Below are positions 12,201 to 25,503 of a DNA stretch of 64,000 nt, piece after piece. The notes beneath the pieces were generated by a model. That model was not told where the DNA came from. It did not search any database and worked only from the letters and a program-made list of their open reading frames with translations. The position numbers and the translations under genes are program-made. The stretch lies in NCBI RefSeq assembly GCF_964340395.1, contig NC_135568.1, positions 1,375,501 through 1,439,500 of the forward strand, written 5' to 3'. The DNA is from Glandiceps talaboti. Its lineage: Eukaryota; Hemichordata; Enteropneusta; Spengelidae. Each line of letters opens with the position of its first letter. Within the stretch, counting starts at the first letter, position 1.

Positions 12201-15200
12201 TTTGTAACTTATGGATTAATAAATAATGAGTGTTAATTCTCAAAGCCTAGCTACTTTATATCTTGACCCTGGAGTTATTGATCACATACACTTACTGTAC
12301 AATACATGGAATGTTTGCAGGAAATGTGGTAGTGAAATTAACACAAACAGGAACTGATAAAACTATACAGGACATCACGATTACTTTATGTACTAAGGCT
12401 AAAAGGCAAGTTATTTACAGAATGTTGATAACAGGATTGGCCTTCACAAACTTGACGGCAGGTGCCCTGCTACTGCAGTGCCTGGGTCCAACATTGTATA
12501 AAGACATTCAAGAACATGCATGTACAGTCAAACCGTATAGCAGCCACACATGGGATGAACATGAATCATGGCCATTATAGACAGGTGGCCATTCTGTCAA
12601 CGGTTGTTAATTGATTTGTAATTACTGACTTACAAATTAACATAATCCCATATATGACAAGCTAGATTAGATACATCTAGTACATGTAGATAGACTCCAG
12701 GACAAATGTCATCACTTGCCTGGAAAAGTTTAATGTAAAGGTTTTTCATCTAAATTCCACACAGATTGAATTTTGCATTTTCAATGTCTTTTATCATAAA
12801 AGCTTGTTTCAACTTTAATATGTAGTACTGTGCAAACTTAATTTCTCTCGTCTTTACTTTCGACAAATTATCATATGTATTAAAACAATTAACACTTACT
12901 GAGAACTCTCACTACATTAGCTTTGGTGACTTTTTCATTTGCTGGAAACCATGGTGATGTAGAAATTTTTATCAATAGTGGAGGGATTACTTCCTGGAAT
13001 AAAGACACACAACAATATTGTTAACATTATGACCAAAAATCTACTATTCTATATAATTTGAGATGACTGAATATCTGTCTTGATTTATATTTTGAACAGA
13101 GTTTATCATTTTCATTCCTCTTATTAGCTCTGTTAAAGTTATTTGTTAAGTCCTTCACTATAATTGTAACTGTAGTGTCTGTAACTACGTTTATTATTCA
13201 TACAGTAGTGAAAAGAAAGCAAAACAATACAATACAAAACAAAACAAACAAAACACAATACAATACAATTCAGTACAATACAGTACAGTATAATACAATA
13301 CAATACAATACAATGCAGTACAGTACAATACAATATAGTACAGTACAATACAATACAACACAATACAATACAATACAATACAATATAATACAATACAATA
13401 CAATACAATACAATTTCAAAGCACTGTTACTTGTATAATGTTATTGTTTATATTTCTAAACATCCTGGAAACTTAAACTTGATGGAGAACATGTATATCA
13501 ATACATGTAAACACCCTATAAAATGTACACTTAACAAAGTATTGAATTGTCATTAAACAATACACAGCTCCAATGAATGTATTTAATTCTAACCTCTTCA
13601 ACAGTTTCTTCTATCTCCTCTGTTTCCTCTTCCTCTTCTTCCTTCAATAAGAAAAAAATAAACAAATCTTTATAAAAATCTATTTTATTTAGAGTTCTTG
13701 CCAATGAAATTAAATTTCAGCAACTGTCCACTTGTACAGGAACCGATCAAAATTTGTAATTAGGATAGTGGTATTAACATCTATGTTTTTATTAAATATA
13801 GAATTCACAAGGTACTCTTTCTACTTTATATCTTTCTTTGTATGTATTCACAAACTTTCAGACAATATTGATATTGGAATTCATACCGACATAGGTTGTA
13901 CTTACTTCAACTTTTCTCCATCTTGGAACAGATATACCTTCAGAAACAGCTGGATAATAAAAATGGTGTAGAGGGATTTTATCAAAGATTTCATTGCAAA
14001 GTAACAAGGCATGTACAATGTAAGGAGTCAATATTGTAATTTACATAATATTGTGTCATTTGTCCATCTGTTATAGTCTGTTAAAAACACACTAGGGCAT
14101 TGTGGGTAATATGGAGTCAATATTGTAATTTACATAATATTGTGTCATTTGTCCATCTGTTATAGTCTGTTAAAAACACACTAGGGCATTGTGGGTAATA
14201 TGGAGTCAATATTGTAATTTACATAATATTGTGTCATTTGTCCATCTGTTATAGTCTGTTAAAAACACACTAGGGCATTGTGGGTAATATGGAGTCAATA
14301 TTGTAATTTACATAATATTGTGTCATTTGTCCATCTGTTATAGTCTGTTAAAAACACTAATGCATTGTGGGTAATATATATTCAAATGTTGAAAATTCAA
14401 ACTGCCATACACATCATTGTCTGGGACGTCTAGTTTTCAACCCGTTTTTCTTTCCCCATTAAATATGTGACTAATTGTTTTTGTATAAACTTTTTCTGAA
14501 TGCCTAAATTTGTAAAAAGAAAAAATGAAAAAAAACCTTTGACATAATTAGTGTTATTTGTTTTCATAAACATAACAACCACAGAAGCAAACTCTAAAAC
14601 CTAAAATCGGCCATTTTGTGCCGTGGACGACTCTGTTGACTGTTAGTGTCATATTTCAAATTCATTTCACAAATACGTTGGTTACTTTCAACCTCTAGCT
14701 ATCATCATTGTAGATTTGATGATAAATTTATTGTACAATGAAAACTGAGCTCAAAAATGTAAATATTACCAGCCAGTTTATAAACTTTATTGTACAATAA
14801 AAATTGAGCTCAAAAATGTAAATATTACCAACCAGTTTATAAAATGTATTGTACAATAAAAATTGAGCTCAAAAATGTAAATATTACCAACCAGTTTATA
14901 AAATGTATTGTACAATAAAAATTGAGCTCAAAAATGTAAATATTACCAGCCAGTTTATAAACTTTATTGTACAATAAAAATTGAGCTCAAAAATGTAAAT
15001 ATTACCAACCAGTTTATAAAAAAGTCCTTCATTTACTGGATATTCATTTGCCATATTACGAGGATTAAATGGTACAAGTCATATATTATTTTTGTCAAAG
15101 TTATAAAAAAATATCTTTAAACTTAAAGATTCACAATCAAAGTAGAGTAAATACACTTTGACACTTGACGTTCAATTACCCACAATCCCTCTATGATGTA

Positions 15201-18200
15201 TAAAGTTCATACTTACGTTTCAAGGAAAGTTTCCTAAACATTTTTTGTTTCATTGTCATGGACATCGATTTCTTTCTGGTTGCCATGGGTAACGATGGAT
15301 CAACAACAGTGTCTTCCATATCCATTTCATCCATATCGGATTCACGACATACTTCACTGGATGACAGCGATGCCCACTCAAATGGCTCATCTGAAAACTA
15401 AATTTACAAAGTTTTCACTTGACTCTGTTACCCATCTCAAATAGTTCATCTGAAAGCTAAATTTACAAAATTTTCATTTGAAAAGAACTGCTTCTAAAAG
15501 GCCCAGTTCAAATTAGGATGAAAATTCAGGTGAGAAAAACAGTTGTCTGGCAGAGTTTGTACAGTCCAGAACAAAAAGATAATACTATTCAAGAATACAC
15601 TCCACTGATAAGATAACACTGATATGAGAACCTGGGATTGAATCTCAGGCCTTTAAAGGAACATATTTTACTAATTAGACAACTCTTAATATACTATTCA
15701 CCATATATTGCTTTCAAGTCAGCCAAAGACAATACAATTTACACTAAGAATAAACCTTGTGAAAAAAGTTACAAAATGTACTCATTGGACTATTTCACTG
15801 TTGCCTGTCTTTTTAAATCGTTACTTTTTTAGTGAAAACAAAACATATTTATTTATTTATTTATTTATTGCATCCCTTTTGTACCAGGGGCTCACTAAGA
15901 TTGTTAAGAGCAGCACTAACAGAAAATTAAAATATGGATACTACTAAAAAAGACGAGTAAAAACATACACAGGAACAAACATAACAAAATAAACCAAAGT
16001 ATTGAGAAGATTGATAAAACGAAAATAAAAAAACACGCTTCAAATGTTAGTTGCCATAAAATCTAACCGTTAAACTATTCTATATTAGTTTCAACAAACT
16101 CTTTTCTGTTTTCAATTGCTTCAATAAGGTATTGTTTGATAAGTTTATCCATTTGTTTACTTGTTAATATATTTGATGTGAATTCTTACCAATGGTGATG
16201 GTGTTTTGGATGGTACTTCAATTTCTGTGGGTGTCACAGTCACAGCAGATATGACCTGAAAAAAAAAATATATAGTGGAAAATTCTGAATAAGATGGATT
16301 TTTACTTACTGGTTTTAATTTCCATGGTACTGGCAATGGTTGTATAGGTGGTCAACCTTATATTACTTACTGGTTTTAATTTCCATGGTACTGGCAATGG
16401 TTGTATAGGTGGTCAACCTTATATTACTTACTGGTTTTAATTTCCATGGTACTGGCAATGGTTGTATAGGTGGTCAACCTTATATTACTTACTGGTTTTA
16501 ATTTCCATGGTACTGGCAATGGTTGTATAGTTGGTCAACCTTATATTACTTACTGGTTTTAATTTCCATGGTACTGGCAATGGTTGTATAGGTGGTGGTT
16601 TGTATCCCATTAGTGCTCGTATCACAGAGTTCGGGATGTAACCTAGGAAACACAAAATGTAATTGTCACTAAGTATCAAACTTGTAATGATGTGAAGAAA
16701 GAGAAAGTGATTAGAAAAAGTAATAGTTATCTGATCATAGAATTATACATAGCTCAGTTGAGTGTGTAATCACACTATCATGTGATTGATCATATCAGCC
16801 ACCAGCCAATCACATGATTAAAGCAAACAAACATTTGATTGATCTTATGGGTTAATGGCCAATCACATGATTACAGCAAACAATCATGTGAGTAATCATA
16901 TCAGCCAATAGCCAATCATGCATATGGGTTAACAGCCAATCTGAAAGATGAATTCCTTACCATCAGGAGCTATTGGCCAGGGTGTTTTCTTCTCCTTTTC
17001 TACTACTTCCTCCTCTTTGACAATGTCTTCTTTTCCTTCATCTTCCACTGAGAAAGTATAAACAAATGACGTACAAAATCTGTACTTTTAGGAAGTACAA
17101 GACAGAATCATTACATTTCATATCAAGTATTATTTTTTAACTATTATAATATATAACTTTGACGCAAAAATCATATCCTCTTGGGTGCAATTACACATTT
17201 TTGGTAAACACATTCCACAGTATTGCATTTCTTTACATAGTGTTAAACATATTTTTTGCTTGCTACACACTTTGCATAAAAAATTTACCTTCAGCTTTAG
17301 TATGTTCTCACTGTAAAGTACCACAGTGTCAAGTGAATGAATGAATGAATGAATGAATGAATGAATGAATGAATGAATGAATGAATGAAAGATATTTTTG
17401 AATCACCAGATAACAAAAATAAGATACACTTTCAAAGAAACATGATACAAATATACAAAATGAATACAAAAGAATTACCTTATACTTACTTTGCACACAA
17501 CTGTCCAGTGTCAAGTTCACCTTACTTTGTACAGAACTGTCCAGTGTCAAGTTCACCTCATACTTACTTTGCACAAAACTGTCCACAGTGGTAAGTTCAC
17601 CTTATACTTACTTTGCACAGAACTGTCCAGTGTCAAGTTCACCTCATACTTACTTTGTACAGAACTGTCCAGTGTCAAGTTCACCTCATACTTACTTTGC
17701 ACAGAACTGTCCAGTGTCAAGTTCACCTTATACTTACTTTGTACAGAACTGTCCACAGTGTCAAGTTCACCTTATACTTACTTTGTACAGAACTGTCCAG
17801 TGTCAAGTTCACCTTATACTTACTTTGTACAGAACTGTCCAGTGTCAAGTTCACTTCATACTTACTTTGCACAGAACTGTCCACAGTGTCAAGTTCACCT
17901 CATACTTACTTTGAACAAAACTGTCCACAGTGTCAAGTTCTCTTCATACTTACTTTGTACAAAACTGTCCACAGTGTCAAGTTCACTATCTTTAATGATG
18001 AGATAGACAGAACTTGTAGATGAAACAGTAAATCTGCTATCTATGGTGTCAAGTGATGTACTAAGTCTACTAACAGTAGTTGATGGAATGGTGACTGTAC
18101 TTATTATCTTGGATGGTGACTTGGTGATTCTATCCAGTGAGTATGCAGACAGTGCAGTCAATTGGTCCATTTGCTCTGTGCTTAGGGTGATTTCTGGAAA

Positions 18201-21124
18201 GGAATGGTGTCATGTCAAGTTTGACGTTTAAAATGGTGAAGGAATAAATTCTGTCTGTTGTTCTAAACACAAACTTGAAAATTGTGACCAACCATCATTG
18301 AGATAGAGGACAATACAACCTTCCAAGCACCTATGACCCCTTGTTCACCTGACATGTCCATCAGGTTACATGTTCTAAATATGGGTGAATAAGAGTGAAA
18401 TATTCAGTCCAAAATTTCAGATAACAATTTTCAAGTTTGTGTTTGCAATAATGGTTTAATGCAATACATTGGATTACCAACACAGATAAATTTTCATTTG
18501 AGAAATGTTTCACTGAGATTTAAGGAAATCAGCTGTAAATGACTACAAGGATGGAATGAATCTTAGACTAGATTTACATCTGTGAGTCTTTTCAAGAATT
18601 TTCATTAAAATATATTTTAGTTTCAATGAAGTTTACAGCATACAAGAGTAAAACATGTCGCCATTTCAAATTAATTGTTTCAGTGCGATGATGTAGTTAC
18701 ATCTTGACTATAATTTGTTGTGATAAAGTTGAAATATTGCACAAAGATGGACAAGAAAAAAGATAATTTAAAAAAAACACACTGTCACAAACAAAAAGCA
18801 TGATGTAAACAACATGGAAGTGAAATGAGAAGCCAACATTGAATACAAAAATTGTTGACAATATTCCCTGCCCACTGAGCACTGTGTAAAGCATGTTAAA
18901 ATCACTGTCACTGAGCACAACTTACAAGTCAGGTTATCAATGAAACTAAAACATTACCTGGTTCTGATTCAGCAATATCAGATAAAGTTCTCTTTATATC
19001 TTCTTGTGATGGTGTTTGTACTGGAGTTTCCTCTGTCTCTTGCGTTGTCACAGATTTATACTTTTCTAATAATTTAGTCATCAAATGTCTGCTGGTCAGA
19101 TCAGTTGGTAATGCTAATAAGTTATGTATATCAAACCTACAAACACAACAAGAGTAAAACTGTTACAGACTGAACTGAGTCTATTTATATATATATAGCT
19201 TCATTTACTGGACATCAGAACTGAGTTAGTGTTCATTGATACTAAAGTTCTCTTCTCTTCCACTTTTTGATGTTTTAAACAGATTATTTGTCCTTCAGTG
19301 ACTATATATAGCTTTATTTACAGGACATTTGAATTATTATCTGCAGAGAATGAATATTATGACTGAAAATAATAGTTTGAATTACAACATAATGTATAAT
19401 TATTTGATTTTGACATTACTATATTTGTAAGTCTGGGTTGAATTCTAATTTGACCTTACCATAATTGTAAGTCTGGGTTGAATTCTAATGCCTCTTCTAT
19501 GGGTTCATCAGGAAATTCTTCTATAACTATTTTCTCCAGTACAGACTGAGGCAAATAATTCACAATCGGGATGTAACTATAAAGACAACAACAAAACAAT
19601 GATTTAATTCAGACTCTACTCAACAGTCTTAACTAATATGGATTATAAATACATCTGTCTGGTATACATTTATTGCCTGGCTATGTAGTATAACTCTTAT
19701 TACCCCAAGGTCTGTTATGCAGCAACTATTTCATAACGTCAGTGCAGTAAGGTTGTATCTGCCTATACAACTGCATAGCAGATATGAGCTTTCTGCACTG
19801 ACGCAACGATTTCCTGAGGTTCAAAGTAAGGGAAATAGTTGCTATTTAATGACACAAGGGGTAGTATCATGTCTATTAGTGCCCAAATATGGCCATGCAA
19901 TAAGTGTTTTATAATATAACACAAATTCTTTCCATAGTCAAAGCAAATCACTGATAGAACTCCCATGCTACATGAATAGTACCCTAGGGAAAATAGAAAT
20001 TGAATAGTGTCCCTCTATGCAAATTGAGGTCACTATGGGTCACTAGTTTATACCATGTGACATGGTCTAAGCCAATCACTGATAGAACTCCCATGCTACA
20101 TGAATAGTACCCTAGGGAAAATAGAAATTGAATAGTGTGCCTCTATGAAAATTGAGGTCACTATGGGTCACTAGTTTATACCATGTGACATGGTCTAAGC
20201 CAATCACTGATAGAACTCCCATGCTACATGAATAGTACCCTAGGGAAAATAGAAATTGAATAGTGTGCCTCTATGAAAATTGAGGTCACTATGGGTCACT
20301 AGTTTATACCATGTGACATGGTCTAAGCCAATCACTGATAGAACTCCCATGCTACATGAATAGTACCCTGGGGAAAATAGAAATTGAATAGTGTCCCTCT
20401 ATGCAAATTGAGGTCACTATGGGTCACTAGTCCATACCATGTGACATGATCTAAGCTAATCACAGGGTTGTATGAAAATGATGTTGAAAGTAAATATTAA
20501 CTTGACCTGACCTTTGCGAAAACCTAGACCTGACGTCTCTACCATAGTAACAACCCTGATCCGACCTGTTATACCATGGAAACTACCTAGACCTGGCCCT
20601 TTTACTATGGTAACAAACTTGATCTCACCTCTTTTACCATGGCAACAACTTGACCTGACCCTGTGGTACTTAACTCATAACCTTGACCTTACATCACTTT
20701 AATAGTCACTCACCTGACATGATTCTGAAATCCTACAAGTAAATCACCTCTATCATTAGCAAAGCACACACCACGTACAGTACCATCCAGACACAATTCT
20801 CTTACTAACTGATTTTCTTTATTCCATATCTGAATTAAAAGAAAGAAGAAAATTTAATCACAAATTCTAGAATTTACAGAGTTTCTTTTTCTTTTAAATT
20901 ACAAGTCTAAATTTATAAAGTGTACATTGCCAAAGACTTTGTCTAACCAATTCATAACCAAATTTAAAGACAGTTCAGTTTTTTTTATCCTGTTCACACA
21001 ATGAATTGCCATTGAAAATATGACAAAAATCTATTCTCCAGAGCATTCTAACTGTACAGTGCCTCTGAACTCTACATCATAGTGAAAACTGGCACTTTAT
21101 AAATTTACTGACTGACTGACTGAC

Positions 21125-21192
<68 letters not shown>

Positions 21193-21201
21193 AGATTGAT
21201 A

Positions 21202-21233
<32 letters not shown>

Positions 21234-23554
21234 TAGACTTTGTCCGATTTCTAGAACATCTATCCAAATCATCACCAGACCCTTTAAGCTATAAACTAAT
21301 CATCACCAGACCCTTTAAAGCTCACTATTAAAATAAAGTTGGAAGAGTTGCCATTTTTTAACTCAAGCTGGATCAAGACTAGATCACTTTTTTGATGGGG
21401 TAAACAGGTTACTTTTGAGGGGTATTAGTGACACCTACCTTGACTGATCCATCACAGCTGGTTGAAGCAAACAGTCCTAATTTGGGGCAAGAACACAAGG
21501 CTGTTATCTAGAAAAACAACAAGAAAACGAAGCAAGTTAAGCAAAATTGGAATCCACAAGGATATGTCTTGTTAGATTGCTAAGATCTTGTAAGTCACTT
21601 CTCTCTAAATACATGTCACTCTGTAAATAGTTTTAAGAATTATCTTTATAGCCACTTCATTAATCTAAATCATAAAATTATGGAACAGGTGAGATATTCA
21701 AGGACAGTTTTTAATCAAATTAACAACATATATATTCTGGTGTTCATTATAATTGCTGGACATGCATACTGCTGCAAGTTTGATTTACTCTCTCCTATTC
21801 CGGCCTCTCTTCCCATTTCGACCTAGTATGCAAAATTTGATTGACAACACTTCATGATCAAAATATATGAAATCAATGAGATAACTCTTGGTTGTATTTT
21901 CCGAATTATTTGATTTACAAACCTCACTAATATTATCAAGAAAACTGTCCAAAAGTACATTGACCCTACCTGTTGAGTATGGTTATCATCTTTATGATGT
22001 GTAAGTTCGTTAACCCCGATTTCACCGTTACCATCACCAGCTGATTGGTCGCCATTCTCTTTCTCCACTTTGTACATCTTTATCTCACTATTAAAGAAAG
22101 AAACAAAAGATTGAATCTCCACAAAGTTAATTTGTTCCTCCAGTTGTTGAGTTGCCCCTTTAAATACAGTTATTAGTAAGTGGGCTTTAAATCTGTACAA
22201 GTAGTCAAGTTATTCTGAAGTCCTTTATCAAGTTGAACTTTCTGTGTACAAAAACATCTTTTGTAACTTAAGACTCAGTGTATACACATCTTTGCGAAAC
22301 AAGATTAACATAATGAGTTAACAAAAATGTAGAGTATGATCTGCAAAGCCAATACTTGACTCTATCAGTCTAAAAGTTTAACAACTGCATCATTTACCTC
22401 CCTTATACACTGGCTTCACTGGGACAGACTGGTATGATTAATGGTATGACTGATATCTGAACTGTGTTATCCAGTTGTGTGATATCACAGATTTTAAATG
22501 TAATATATATGTCTGTGAAAACTCAACACTCCTCAAGAGTACAGCTTTGACTTCAAGCCACACTTAACAATTTGTTGATAATACTTACTGTAGCCATGCA
22601 TACTTCACAACTTGTTGATAACTTATTGTATTCTGGTACTTAAGAATATACCTGTAATATTGTCCTCAGGCTGCACTGTCTCAAGACTTTTGTCTAGGAG
22701 ACTAAGTAGGTAGTGTACTTACGTTTCACAGTTATTTTATAAGGTTTAATCCCTGCCTACCAGTGTTTTGGATTATATAAAAGTAATTTATGTACAATAT
22801 CTTACGTGTCTAGTAATTACCAGGTTTTTGCAGTCATTTTACTGAGACTTTATACTTCCCCAAAATTATAAGTAACAATAATGAGGACTAAACTATTCTA
22901 TTTGATATTTTCCCTCTATGCCAAGTATTTGTTACTGGGCTAATAACAGTACTATTGTCATGTATTATAGTGGCTTAAAGGATGTCTTAAAATCTAGGCT
23001 ATGATACATTATTTAAAACAATTTTTCTTTCAATAGCTTATCTTATTGTTGTTTGATATCAAGAGAAAAAGTACAATCTATTCAACATTCATCCTGCCAG
23101 TGGCAAGAAATCTATATTATATATTATATACTGTATACAGTAGAATAGAGCTTGGATTCAGGGTCAGTTTTCACACATACACAATACATAACAAGGCTCT
23201 GTGCTATTAATACTAGTACTTCTCAGGACAATCATGATGTTCTGAATTGAAATAAACTAAAATTTAGATGGGGGGGGGGGGGTGTATATATAGAAACACA
23301 AATGAGGACTGCATGGTGTCAACAAAACTCGGTAGTCATTATACAATTGTAGAATTTCTTTGATTTTGTAGTACATGACAAAGTGGGATATCATTTTTTT
23401 GCCTGCTTCTGTTTCTTGTTTTTGTTTTGTTCTGTACATGTACATCTTGTTTCTATGTCAATTCATCCTAAAAAGAAAACCTAATCCATGACAACATGCA
23501 TATATTATTGTATACTGTATAATTTCAATGGGTTTTCAATAAAGAACATGAAAG

Positions 23555-23601
<47 letters not shown>

Positions 23602-25370
23602 AACTCAAAGGGTTTCCCAAAGTTCTGACTAGCTTTCACCCTTAGAATTAACAGAGCATCATCAAGTCAGTAATATAATATTATATACATAATCATATAT
23701 ACATGTACTCACTTGTTTGGCATGGTAAGAGCGATTACACTTCCAAGCATAGATACATGGGTTGGACACACCTGACATTCAACCTGTGGAGTAAAGTAAC
23801 AGCATACAATATATACACAGATACTTAGCTAGCAATACTAATCCAATGAATATTTTTTTACAGTCAAAAGTGACCACAGACTGCTAGATATTTAAAGTAT
23901 AGCCCAGGCCAATTAACGTCTACCGAAGAATGTATACTGGCCTTGCAGGATGCATAGATTTATAGACATGCCAATCTAAATACAGTACTCTTTTGATCAA
24001 TTGGAAAATTATTCAAATATCATATAATTTATGTGTGTGGAATTATGTAACATATTTACCTCAGGAAATTAACTGTTACACTTTTGTGTTATTTGTTTTG
24101 CATATAGGCTACCATTTACAAATCTGTGTTTGTTATATCAAGGTTATGATTCATAAATGGGTCAGTAGAGACTAGTTACTGATTTCACAAGTAAGAAACT
24201 ATCGCTGACTACTGACCAGGGTGTTGACAGACTCCCTGAAGGAAGTTTATATCGACCCAATGAGCTATTGTAGATAGTTCTTTCTTAAAACAATGCAGTC
24301 AGTCTGGGAGTCTGTAAGGTACGGCGTGACGGGGCGCCTGGATGCAAAGTAATTAGTCTGGATGCTAATGTTGTCTCTCGAAAGTGAGTGGCAGTATAAA
24401 TCATAATGATACTAGACTAAGTCCCTATACATGCTACAATCACTGCAATCATCTCCACCATTATTGTATAGCATTCTGTTCTTATCACTAAAACAGCATT
24501 TTTTTATGCTATTAGAGAATAATATAAATGTCATCATGTTCTCAGATGACTATCAAACTGGAGGTTGAGTTTGTAGTAAACTGAATGAAGTAACCAATGG
24601 CAACCACCTGTCAGTGTGTGATATGGACTACTAACATGCACAGTGTCCACAGCAGCAATTTCTTAGTTGTTGAAGTTTGCAAAATACATTGAAGCGAAGA
24701 TCAACATGGAGCAGAAAATCACAACAGTAACCATAGCAAAAATTAAGTCTTGGATAGCTAGAGATAGTAAGACAATAACAATACTTTTCAAGGTTCTAAA
24801 ACATGGTATATCTTCCAGGTAAAAACATTGGAATTGTAATATATTTTACAGCAAACATAGCAATACATTTTGACAGTACTACAAATTTCATGTTATACAA
24901 ACTAGTACATACTCAAGAAAAAAATAATTCTTAATCATTAAATACGATAATCATTAGATGTTATATACTTACAGTATAAAGAATAGTCAATGTTAAGTTA
25001 GAATCTTGCCGTGATATCACCCACAGTTTCACCAGCTGTCAGAGAAATTAGATTATATTGAAGTATAATGCCTACTCTATGATGACTTTAATATCAATAA
25101 TACAAATATTGGGACATCAATTTCAAGTCTTGTACGTTGTATTTCACTAAAGTTTTGGTTGCTATGCAACAGACTAGTATCAATTTATGAAATATATAAG
25201 TGTAAAATAATGCTGTCCTCCTCCTACTATTCCCCTCTCCTCATCATTATCATTGCCGCTGCTGTCATTGCCAACATCATCATCACCATCACACAATTGT
25301 AGTCATCATCATCATCATTGTCATCACCACCATCGTTATCATCATCGTTATCATCATTGTCGTCATCATT

Positions 25371-25405
<35 letters not shown>

Positions 25406-25409
25406 TATT

Positions 25410-25440
<31 letters not shown>

Positions 25441-25454
25441 CCATCAACATCATT

Positions 25455-25503
<49 letters not shown>

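Noticed and set aside
13139-13438. Cys/Leu/Tyr-rich membrane-like frames
   Set aside because: Artefact of the (ACAAT)n repeat.
15217-15390. Acceptor TTTTCAG|ATGAGCC for exon 24
   Set aside because: It breaks phase with exon 23; the AG 7 nt upstream (TAAATTTAG) keeps the frame.
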